A stretch of DNA of 64,000 nt from Psoroptes ovis (lineage: Eukaryota > Arthropoda > Arachnida > Sarcoptiformes > Psoroptidae): NCBI GenBank assembly GCA_002943765.1, contig PQWQ01000002.1, positions 2,604,001 to 2,668,000 of the forward strand, read 5' to 3'. Position 1 is the first letter of the stretch. Each line of letters opens with the position of its first letter. Shown one piece after another: positions 23,973 to 35,800 of this stretch. The notes under the pieces are model-generated. The model had not been told where the DNA came from. It was given only the letters and a program-made list of their open reading frames with translations, and did not search any database. Made by a program: the position numbers and the translations under genes.

Positions 23973-24935
23973 ATGAAAAATAAAACAATTAATGATTTAT
24001 TTGTATTGAATTTTGTTCAAAAAGTATCATCACCACAAAGTCATGCAAAACGTTTATCATATTTGCGTAAAATGATGCGAAATTGTCCAAATGATTTGAC
24101 AATGATTCAATGGATGCAATTATGGAGAGGATTTTATTATATTGTTTGGTATGAAGAGATGCAAAAAGGTGGTGAAGAATTAATTATGGAAATGGGTTCA
24201 TATGAAAATTCATCATTTCTAATGTCAGGCTTCAAAGCATTGGCTGAAGCATGGAACAGTATTGATGCGTTCCGCATTGATAAATACATGTTTCTCATTC
24301 GAATTATGTTACGAAATTGTTTACAAAAACAGATCGAAGCATTGCGTAATGAACAAAATTTCTTTGAAAATGAAATATTCATTGAAAATTATAGAAATGA
24401 TGATCAAAAAAATCCGTTAACATTAAAAGCAAATGTCATTGATTATATAATTTCTGTCACATCGCAGTCGGTAGGATTATTTCTTCATATTTGCGACATA
24501 TATCTAGATGAATTGAAGTCAACAATTAATTCGATGATCACTGAAAATGATCGGCCACAAATTTATCACGAATTATTGTTACCGTTTGTAAAATGGTATA
24601 CACTAATCAGAGATGATCGTCTATTGAAATCAATCGAAAACAATATATTCATAAATTTGATCAATGAAACATTATTGGATGAATCATTTGAAAATAAAAA
24701 AATAATTTTGAAAAATACATATGATTCATTATTGAATGTAGATAATACATCATCAAAGAATCGAATTGAAATATTGGATCAAATAAAACGGAAAATGGAT
24801 GATTTAGATGGCAAAACAAGAAACAAAATTAAACGTAAAGTAATCGGGTTTTGCAGGAAAACAAAAAGACCCAAATATGAAACCGTCGCTAATACACCGT
24901 TTGTTCGTTCAATCGTACCATTACCAATTATTTAG
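23973..24935 (+). CDS. RRP1: RRP1/Nop52 rRNA-processing protein
   Basis: A single-exon 320-aa protein. The N-terminal two-thirds match the Nop52 domain: VQKVSSPQSHAKRLSYLRKM, IQWMQLWRGFYYIVWYEEMQ, AWNSIDAFRIDKYMFLIRIM and the conserved DYIISV block. The tail is Lys/Arg-rich (NKIKRKVIGFCRKTKRPK), fitting nucleolar targeting. RRP1 is needed for maturation of 27S/32S pre-rRNA and 60S subunits. The stop codon lies 11 bp from the DDB1 stop on the other strand. Confidence 0.9.
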   Translation: MKNKTINDLFVLNFVQKVSSPQSHAKRLSYLRKMMRNCPNDLTMIQWMQLWRGFYYIVWYEEMQKGGEELIMEMGSYENSSFLMSGFKALAEAWNSIDAFRIDKYMFLIRIMLRNCLQKQIEALRNEQNFFENEIFIENYRNDDQKNPLTLKANVIDYIISVTSQSVGLFLHICDIYLDELKSTINSMITENDRPQIYHELLLPFVKWYTLIRDDRLLKSIENNIFINLINETLLDESFENKKIILKNTYDSLLNVDNTSSKNRIEILDQIKRKMDDLDGKTRNKIKRKVIGFCRKTKRPKYETVANTPFVRSIVPLPII

Positions 24936-24946
24936 AGTGACATAAA

Positions 24947-27900
24947 TTAATGTATCCTTGACAATTCTTCAACAATTTTTATGACATCATCAACACTGGC
25001 TGCACGGCTTTGTCCATTCATATTAAGCTTTGTTGTAAAATAGAGAAAAAAAAATCATCATTAAAACAATTTTAAAATCAAAAATGAAACCTCTTACTGT
25101 TATTCCTTGTGCACATTCTTTCATATCATTTGTATTCAAATCTAAAAATGTTTCGATTAAATCACCATCAATAAAATTCAATGCTGGTTCATTTTTCTTT
25201 TCATTAGTATATGTTCGCCAAAAATCATAATCAATTTTTCCGACTGATTTAATTTTTGATGCTAAATTTTTTTGCAATTTCAATAGAAAATCATAATAAT
25301 CTTTTGGTATTTGTGCTATCAAACCTAAAAAAATATCATTGATATTAAATGATTTCAATCAATCGATTCGAAAGAAAAAATTACCAATGCTTCCAGAATA
25401 TGTACCGAACAAAATCGGTTTATTGATAATTGGATTATTGGTTTCATGTGGATAATTCATAACGAGGTACCCATGTTTCATTGTATTGACAAGATCACCC
25501 AGATGAAAGAAACCACATTGTTTTAAAAATTTCGATTTGTCGGGGTCATCAGCAACGTTCCTTCGATTGACAAAATGTTAAATTGTTATATTGATACGGA
25601 CAAATAGATTGATACTTACATATCTTTATGTGCAACGTATAAGTTAAAATTGTTGTCAGCACCGATGAATGTATCATCATCGATGATTTCCATTGCAGAT
25701 AACCAAGCAGTTTCGAGATCGGATGCTAATTGAGTGAATGTACCGCCTAATGGACTATAGGCATAAAGTGAAAATGATCTAAGTAGATCACCGACTAATA
25801 CAAAATCGCCTTTGGTTTTCATATATATTGCCAAAATCGATGAAAATATTGTTGTTTCCATATGAAGCTCATGCGCTGATGTCCATTCAAACAAACGTAT
25901 AGAAGTGTTGATTGCTGCTAATAATTTGCCATGAAATTCACTTAGTCGAAACGGTACACCTTTGATTTCTTTTTCAGCCACTTGTTGCAGTTTACCTTCG
26001 ACAAGTTGGAACACAATAATTCGGCCTGCTTTTGGTTCGATTTCTTCTGATACTAGAAATGCAGTTCCAACGATGTAATAATGATTAGGATCATTTCCTA
26101 ATTTGCATGAAACTAAACTTATAGCACTTTCATTTAACATGAATTGATGTGCATGGATTATTTCAAATGTTGTTTGATCAATAATGAGAAGATGATAAAC
26201 TTCTAACTCGCTCGGGTAGAAATGATTTGGAACTTGTGGAGGCCTAACTATTGTTGGAAATGATCGTGAATGTGTAATATTTTGTGCTAAAGTACTAGCG
26301 CTTGCACGTGATGAAACTATTTGGCCATCTTCTAATTGCATATCATGTCGCATGCTGATGACGCCAAAAGTTTGTGTAGATTCTTGATAAACAATGCGTC
26401 TGGGCGTTTCATACAAAGGTATCGTGCGTATATGTAGCTTTTGTATTTGATCAATTTGACCAATCAATAATTGATGATCATTTGTTAAAATTAATGAATC
26501 AGGGTAACCCTCCGAATTCAGTGTACACATATTACTAACTTCTTTTAGATTGACGTTGGAAAATATCAATTTATTATTGCTCGAATATATAACAGCTGGA
26601 CGATCTGAGCAGGCAAAAATATTCGTTGATGAATTAGTCTTAAACATTTTCAAATATGTTGGATGCGTTCCGAGTACTACTTTTTTCTTCTCTGTCAATG
26701 TACCATCTTCTACATTTAATGTATAAGAAAGTAATGATCCATCACCAATAGCAGTGAATAAATAATTTGTATGATCAAAATGAGCAATCAGCGTTGAACG
26801 TGCAATAATTTCACTGCCAAGTTTTTCTGTATGTAATAATTTCAAATCGGGTAATCTTAAGATCTTGACCGATATATCTTTCCATAATCCGACAGCGCAA
26901 AGTTTGCTCCGCTTTTCAGTTAATGGACTTATATCTAAGCATGAAGCTTCATATTCCAATTCAATATCACTGATTAATTTGATTTCTTTATTGATCACTT
27001 CAAGATATAATAACTTGGACTTTGAACTGCAAATAATTTGCAGATCATTCACAGAAATCAATGTCAATGGATTTTCAGGCATCCATTGATTTATGATCCT
27101 GTGCTCGCTTGTTGATATTAATCGAATACTGTTTGCAGTTATTTGAATTATCAAATCATTTCGATTAGATTCAATATTCCCAGCATACATTGTTTCTTGT
27201 GAACAGTCGAAACCTTCGATGAATGTTTCTTCAACTTCTTCATTTTTGAATCGTAACAATTTTGTTTGAGCAACAAATGCAATCGCTACAACGTTATCAT
27301 AATTTGAGCCGACCTTTAATTGCCAAACACCATTGATTCCAGGTAAGTCGATTGTAGCTAATTCATTGATACCAATACCATTTCGAATAATGCGTAGAGA
27401 TCCTTCTTTGAATGCTCCGGAACAAGTAATTAATTGATCTTGTCCTTGCTTATCAAGATCGACAACTAGAATGTCAACGATCGGGGCTAAGCTGACGTAT
27501 GTATCTATAACTTCAATATATTTTTTGCTATCACTATCATCATGTTTTAATCTGATTAATTGTGAATCACCGAATCTTGAGCCAACAAAGACATAATTAT
27601 TGTCGAGATATGATAAACAACTAGCAGAAGATATTTCTCCTAAGGAAATCAATTTTAGACCAAACGGTGAGATTGAAGCTGATGATGATGAAGTTATGTC
27701 TGACATTTGAGAATTCTGATGTAAAATCAGTACGAATAAATTTCCATGCAGATCGCCAAGCAAAAATCGATTTACATCAATTTTACAATAACATTGAAAG
27801 TGTGAATTTGCAATCTCAGGCGGTGCAATAGCTGTATATTGATTTTGATCGATAACGTGTGTGATTGATTCTTGTCCAACAACAATGACACCACCATACG

Positions 27901-28638
27901 GTTCAGAAACTGGAATCAACATAGAAGAATCTGATTCGATATTTTCTTGCTTCCAAGGACCATGACGAAGTTCGCGATCTTCGGTTAATTCATATGTCTT
28001 CAAATGTCTAACTCTATCTTCTTGATAGATAAAACATAGTATAGGCTTGTCATAACCATGTAAAAATACAAAATCAATAAGAGTGTTTTCTTCAACTCTA
28101 ATATTATAAGATTTGATGTTACGATTTTTAAAATCTAATTTCAATACATTCAATATACCGTCATAAATGCGTAATACAATAATTCTAGCTTTAGCATTAA
28201 TATCACAAAGTGTACCATTTTCGGATGGTCGATCAGATTTTTCTAAAACCATTCCATGAGCTCTAGTATTTACTTCAAAATCACCGCTTTTATCATCACG
28301 ACTTAATTCGAGTATCATTAGATTATTTTTAAAAGTCATTATAAACAATAAATCTTTATCTTCATTTGGCATACGAAATGATTTTATTACCGATATTCTT
28401 CCATTCAATGGAACTTCTTTCAATGAACGTAAACCTTCTGGTGTTACTAAATGTACTTCGATACGACATAATTTATCAATAATTAAATTCAAATCTTTTG
28501 GTGATGTAAAATTTCCTATATTTTGAAAGAAAAACAATGAATGACATTCAAAATAAAAAATTCAAATTGGCAAATACCTGAAATAGCATTAAAGACTGCG
28601 GTAGATTTTTGTGCAGTGACAACATAATTGTATGCCAT
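24947..28638 (-). CDS. DDB1: DDB1, CUL4 ubiquitin ligase adaptor
   Basis: Exons, minus strand: 28578-28638, 25620-28515, 25385-25560, 25098-25324 and 24947-25027, all frame-consistent, giving 1146 aa (human 1140). The start MAYNYVVTAQKSTAVF and the end DDVIKIVEELSRIH are almost identical to animal DDB1. Three seven-bladed beta-propellers (BPA, BPB, BPC) plus the C-terminal helical domain are all represented. Strong blocks include [40 protein letters not shown] and the BPC-end FIDGDLIETFLDL. DDB1 bridges CUL4-RBX1 to DCAF substrate receptors and takes part in UV-damage recognition. The second exon holds 84% of the coding sequence. Confidence 0.98.
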
Positions 28639-29799
28639 TTTTTGAATAAGAAACAAAAATTGATTCTTTATTAAAAATATAAATGAGTTTTGAAAAGGTA
28701 AATTCAAAATTGAAATTTGATTCTTAAATTTTCAAAATCAATAAATTAAAAAATATATATATATATATAAACCACATGCATATGCATTATCGAGGGCTCA
28801 TATTTTCGTCAAAGTATTCAAATAGGACGTCTTCAAATTTTTCAAAAAAAAAAATTTTAAATTTTCATCGCGAATTCTTAAATTTTCAATATTTGTAACG
28901 TGAAAAAATGTAATATAAGAAAAATTTGGACTTATAGATGATAATTAAGTAATAATCATGAGAATAATGATGATAATTTAGTGATAACATGGAATGACAA
29001 AGCAACTACTTCGACAAATGAAAGAAACAAATGAAATTCAGTCTCAGTCAACATCGATCAAGTTGCAGCAATTTTGATTTTCAATTTGCCAAAAGGACTA
29101 GTACCTGATATTGCAAAGGATTCTGAAATTTTCAAACCATTAAATCATCGCAACAACAATTCAACGTTACTAACATTGAAACACTAAAACAGGTGGCAAG
29201 GTCAGAAGACTCAATTTGATCATGGATCGTTAGGGATTGTGCACGAAAATTAAATCAAATCAATATCATTCTCGAATTTTGTTAGAAAATAAGAGAGGAT
29301 TAAGTGTTTTTCCCTAAGAAAACTTGAAAATTATGGAAAACAACGAACAAAAATTTCAAACAAAAAAAATTTTTATTCATATTTAAGCAATCATAATATG
29401 AATTGATGATAATTTTGTTTTGATCGTAAGTAATTAGATATATAATTAAATTCATAATTAAGTTTCAAGTTATTATTCGTTTGATTGTTTTTTTCTTGAA
29501 CAAAAAATAAAAATTATTGATACATTTTAAACATTTAATAATGATTTTTAATGATGAAAATAATCTTAATAATCAATAACAATGAAAAAAGAAGGAACAA
29601 TAATAATTATAATAATAATCAAATAAACTTATAAAAAAATTCATTTATAATAATAAGAATGTATCATTTGAGATTGAAGAAAAAATTGTAAAAATAATAA
29701 TAATAATAATGATAACAATAATAATATTGTATTAATTTTGATCATATTATTTTTCAATTAGCATCAATGATAATATTTAAGATTGATTGATGGAAAATA
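28639..29799. other. Intergenic region between DDB1 promoter and HR96-like gene 3' end
   Basis: AT-rich, with an (AT)n tract at 28752-28768. A less AT-rich patch at about 29020-29260 has a 48-codon stop-free frame with a faint gag-like look (see findings). Otherwise nothing was recognised. Confidence 0.5.
28752..28768. repeat. (AT)n microsatellite
   Basis: Uninterrupted AT dinucleotide tract about 115 bp upstream of the DDB1 start codon. Confidence 0.85.
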
Positions 29800-32700
29800 T
29801 TATGCTTTTTGTTGTTGTCGTTGTTCTTGATGATGATGATAATGACGATGTTGTTGTTGTTGTGGGTGCATATGATTTTTGATATTATATTCATCATTTA
29901 TCAAACGCAATAGAAAAAAATCATTGATTTTTTTATTTATTTTATGCAATAAATCAATTAAATTCAATATTGTATTCAATTCTATACATTTATTCTTATC
30001 TTCATTAGGTGTTGCTGTTTCTGTTCCTGTCATTGTTGTGGTTACTTTTTCAATTTTTGATGTTGATGAATAATTTATATGAATGTATTTACATAATAAA
30101 TGACAATATGTGATATGTTCTAATCTGAAAAGTTTTAGACAAAGACAGAGCGAGAGAAAAAAAATGAAGTTAGTTTTGAATTAATCAATTTTGATCTTTA
30201 ACACGAATTTTTTTTTTTTGAAAATCATTTACCTAACAACATCTTTATGTTTCAATTCGGAACAATTCGGATTGAACAATATGACCATTGTCGCTAAATC
30301 AAATAAATTACGATCGTTTCGACAATTTTCTGGCACTGACATCAAAAAATGTTTAATTTCTTCATTGAATACTGCATTCGGTATTTGATTCATGCAAGTA
30401 CTAAATTGTAACAATGTTCCTTTTCCGCTATTCTATATTGTCATTGATAAACGAGAAAGATTAGAACGCATATTGCAATTAAGATAATCATTATAATTGA
30501 TTTCAAAAATAATATTTCATACATCAATATTGAATATCCATGCATCTTTATCAGGCAAATAACATGAAACGGAACGTAATATTAAGATTTCAGTGACTGA
30601 ATATTTAAGCAATGATATTTGATCTGTTTCACAGAGATCAGTGAATGCAGTGATCATTTTGGCCATCGATATAAGATGTCGACATACATGTTCGGCAACT
30701 CGATATATTTCTTTTAAATGGCGCATTTCGTACAAAATAGAGCCATAATGATACCATTGATGCAATTGCTCGCAAGCGTCAAATAACTCTTCCAATCGAT
30801 ATGTTTCAATATAATTATATGATTCAGATAATGATTCAGGCCCGATCGCATTTAGATTATACTGTAATATGCTTATCACATTATTAGTAATTGATTGTCC
30901 ACTCATCATCGCCGGCGCATTTTCACCACCATTCTTTTTTCCCTCTGGCGATGTGCATGAAACATTTTTAAATGAATTGACGTCGTTTGCAGGCGATGTT
31001 TGTGACTGATAAGTGTTTTGGGCTATTTTTAATTAATAAAAATGAAAATTAATTGAAAATAAGAGCAGGTCAATCGTTTGAAAAAAATGTATATTTCCAA
31101 CCTTCTTTTTCTTTAGTATCAAATTTTTTCACCATTCGAGACTCATATTCATGAATTTCTTTGAAATTTTCAACATCGCTTGAATCATTATCATTAATAT
31201 TATTGTTATTATTAAAAAACGCTGTATCAACACTTTCATTCTTATCAGATGATGATATTGATAATTTTTCATTCATATGGCACAGCTTTTGTTTATATTG
31301 ATGAACATAATCATCAATCTTCGATGAAGGTGATGTTAATACATTTTTGTTGACATTCATGATTATACAATCTTCAGGCTCACTTTTTAATGATAAATTT
31401 GTTCTATTTGTTGCATGATGATCTTTATTATTGGAAAATAAAGTTTCATTGCACTCTGTTTTGATATTTATTCGATGATCATTACTATTGTTTTTATTCA
31501 ATTTACAGCCATTATCATTATTGTAGTTATTGCACACTGAAGATAAATTAGATGAAGGTAGAGATCTTTGAATATTATTATTTTTAAACTGTGATGAAGG
31601 TAGTTGTTTATTTTGAGGCATTGTTATGGTTGTCGCAAGATTCAAAGATTTTTCATACGAACGATGTGATTGAGGCAAATATTGTGAATGAGGTTGCAAT
31701 TGATGGTGATAATGATTATTGTATGAAGAAATCGCAGATGAATGACTGAAATGATTTTGAGAATTATAGACATGATCATTTGATGATTTAATATTGTCAT
31801 TGTTCACTAATGATGTTTGCGTTGAATATATATCATTATTATTATTGTTTTCAGTTTTTGGTGTCATTGAAAATAATTTACTTGATAAATATAAATTTTG
31901 TTGATATTTTTGATGTTCCAACATATAAATTGAATTGAAAAAATTTTCTTTTTGGTTATTTAGACCATTATTATTATTATTATTATTGATAACACTATGA
32001 TTATTAGTGTTATAATAGTTATTATTTTCGAAAAATTCAAAATTAAATCCACGTTGTGCTGTCAATGAATGATATGATGAAGCGATAGCATTATTATCAT
32101 TATAATTATAATGACCATTACTCGTTGAAATATTCAACAAATGCTTATTTGCATTCATATTCATTGCAGTATCATTCATAAATGAATGATTCGATAGTGA
32201 ATTATTATCGGAATGATTGCTATTATCATGACTAGTTCTTGAAATAGTATCTATATTAATATCGCCACCATCTATCATGGTAGCATGAATCTCTGACCCT
32301 GTTGTTGTTATTGGTGATGTCGTTGATGACAGTGATAATTCTTTCTTACGACGATTTTCCAATATTTTATCACGTTTAATTCTTTTTTCATCCTCAGACA
32401 AAATCCATTCCTTTAAACACATCAAGAATAGATTAGATTATTGATTAAAAATGAATGATGATTGATGCTTACCTTTTTCATTCCAATATCGAAACATTTT
32501 TTTAGACGACATTTTTGACAAAATCTACGTGTAACTAGATCTATTTTACAATTACCATCAAATGGACATTTGAATTCCTAGGAAAAAAAAAGACACAAGG
32601 AAAAAACAATCAACAATTGAACATTTGAAAATATCGATAATGACCAGTGAATTTACCTTTGTTCGCAGGGCGTTTCGACGAAAGAATGCTTTACATGCTT

Positions 32701-32878
32701 CACAGGTTATTGCATTGAAATTATAACCTTTTATTCAATGAATGTGTTGAAAACGATTATAATAATTCGTTTTATTGATAATTTAAACAAAACATTAAAA
32801 ATTCATACCTAATGCCTTATCACCACATATTCCACATAATTTATTCGGTTTATATTTTAAATGGTCATCATCCATCAT
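29800..32878 (-). CDS. HR96-like (NR1J-type) nuclear receptor A
   Basis: Seven coding exons, minus strand: 32809-32878, 32657-32727, 32473-32577, 31102-32410, 30523-31022, 30233-30432 and 29800-30124, giving 859 aa. The DNA-binding domain (about 14-82) has both C4 zinc fingers: CGICGDKALGYNF, CEACKAFFRRN, CPFDGNC and CQKCRLKKCFDIGMKK, the HR96 signature. The P-box reads EACKA instead of ESCKA. The hinge (about 95-515) is extremely rich in Asn, Ser and His. The ligand-binding domain starts near residue 565 and shows the helix 3-5 signature FTDLCETDQISLLKYSVTEI. The C-terminus is a Gln/His tail without a visible AF-2 helix. The intron after exon 4 uses a weak donor (G/GTTGGA), chosen because only it restores frame. 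HR96 receptors sense lipids and xenobiotics in insects; the ligand here is unknown. Confidence 0.9.
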
Positions 32879-35800
32879 TATTATTATTGATATTGTTCAA
32901 TATATTCTAATTTTATTTTTATTAAGAAAATAATTTCGTTGTTTCTCACTAATATCGTATTTAAATTCATTGGAAAAATTTATATTTTGCACATTTGATT
33001 GATGCATTTATAAAATATAATTTGCAGATGTTATAAATACATTTTTTTCTGGCATCCAATGAATATGACAATCAAAATTGATTGGAATGATAGATATATC
33101 GATATCAATGATAATGATAATTATCATAAAATCATTTTCTGATATTACATGTACATAATAATACGAGCAAATAATAATTATCACTATTATTATAATTAAT
33201 ACTTGTACATCTTTTCATTCATTTCAAAGTTTTCATCGATGTTTTTTTTTATTTTTATTTTTCACCATTCGAGAACGGTAAAAATATGTAACTGAGGTTC
33301 ACATTAAATTTAAGTCTTATCTCAATAAAAAATATAAGTATGTATTCAATATAATCATCAATAATGATAATCCAATGATAAATTATTTGAAAAATATGAA
33401 ACCACCAGTTAATCAATATTTTATTATTATTATTATTATAATCATCGATATTATTTTTATTTGACAATAATTATGTTAATGATGATTGTAGCTATTAAAC
33501 CATTTAATATTGCCATTGATTGATATAATTATTAATAAAAGATGAGCATTATGATCAATGATGATTGAATGTATGAATGAATGGATTAATCAGGGAAAAA
33601 ATGCATTCATATTCATTGAAAAAATTGATAAAACGATAAAGATAAACAAACCATAAGAAATCATTAATTGTTGAAATGGAAAATTAATTGTTCATCAAAT
33701 ATGTAAACACATATTAATGAATAAATGCACAATTAAAGCAATAATAGCAGCACAGATCACAAACACAATCTCAACATCTCATATTCTCATCTCTCCAAAA
33801 TGAAAAAATAGCTCAAGACATCTTATTAATTTGAAATAAAATCATCAAACATGATCATCGACCACCACAATGCACAATTTTTCAACGACAGCAGCAAAAA
33901 CAACAACAAAAACAAATTGAAATTGAAATTCAACTCAATCAATGTACATTTGAATGCGTTCATTATTTTAATGTGAATATTTATCAAAATTGTTTATCAA
34001 AATTTCGATTGTAAACACACACACCGTACATAGCACATACAACACACACCACACACACCGTACACAACATGATCATTGGCGATGGATGTAAAAATAAAAA
34101 TAAATAAAAAAAAATTAATGAAATTAACCCATAAAGCTTTAGAATGAAAAAAAAGATAAATGACGATTCATCGTTATTGTTATTATTATTTTTAAGTACA
34201 AACAACAACAAAATATTTATCAACGATTGCTTTTAATCAACAACAAAAAATTTGTATCCAAAATATATTTTTGTTTATTTTCTCTCCAAAAAAAATTTAA
34301 AAAAAGGAAAATACATAAACAATTTCAAAAAAAAAAACATTATTATTATTATTATCATCAACAACATTCATCATGATGAATATATATTTGAAACGAATGT
34401 ATTGTAAATATATGCGAATATATCATACATTCATTCATATTTATCTTATAAATGATGATGATGTAAAAAATTTTCCAATTCATTTTCATTCAATAATTCA
34501 AATGTTTATTAGCATTTATTTGAAAATTTTGAATTTCAAATCTTAACTATGTTTCATATATTATATACGAAATTGTCTGGTGTATTTGAGAATACAAAAT
34601 AAAAAACAAAAACCTGTTTCGCACATGCATACATGCTTCGTTAGATGGTCGTAATACAAATGCATTTATTTTTCAATTCTCTTTTTCAATTTATCAAGAA
34701 AATAATAAATTAAAATACCTTGAAATTAAATCTTAAACCCTTAAATCTCTTTTTTCTCTTCTTGTTTTTATTTGTTTGTCTCTTAATCTAACATTAAATC
34801 AAACACAATCAACACTGTCTACGTTCACATAATTGATTGATTGATTTATGATTGTTTTAATCATTGAATATAAACGATTGATTTGATATGGACGAATTTT
34901 TCATTTTTCAATGATGATTTTCACTTTTTTTTACAATTATTCTCACTTAATGAGGGGATTTTCAATTCAAAAAATTGAAAATTTGAATGAAGAATTAATT
35001 TTCAATGTGACTTGCAATTAATTAATTCAGTGCAGGCTTTAATTTGCTACTATTTCAATATGATTTTAGTACAAAGGAGCTAATGACAAACATATTTTTA
35101 TGATTTATCTTTGACACACACACACACTGACGAACATAATTGATAAGCTAACACTAGAAATTTTATTTTCAAATTTTAATTGAATCAAAGATAATAAAGA
35201 TTATTAGATTTAAACAAAAAAAAAAAAAAAATATATATCATAAGCACATTTATTACGTCAAAATAATATAAGCAAAGTTCACTAAACTTGTTCTCTAAAA
35301 TGGAAACCTCTGGATATACGATTAATACAAAGCGAATATTTAGTTATTTTCATCTTATTCGCCGAAATTGAAAAGCTAAAAATAAAGAAATTAATATTTT
35401 TAATTCCTGCTACCATTTTTGTGCTTCAATTTTCTTTATTTGGTATTGATTTGTGTATAAAATTTTACAGGTTCTTTGACCTGCTGTTGTCAAAGGTCAA
35501 ATCTGATTAGACTCAGACCCATACACCCATACAAAACCTTGTCGAAACCTTTGATAGCGGTATAATGGCGATTTTAAAGAGAATTTCAAAACGAAACCCA
35601 TTCGGCACATAGTACAATCGGTTCTCACGCGATTACTAAATTACTTCGTATAATGAGAACAATAATGTTCATGCCGATGGGTTAATGGTACACTGATTAC
35701 AAAGAAACACATTTATTCGTGAATAATTGAAAAATTCAATTACGAATTTCATTATGTGAAAAATCACATCATGTCATGATCAAATTTATTTCATTATTTG

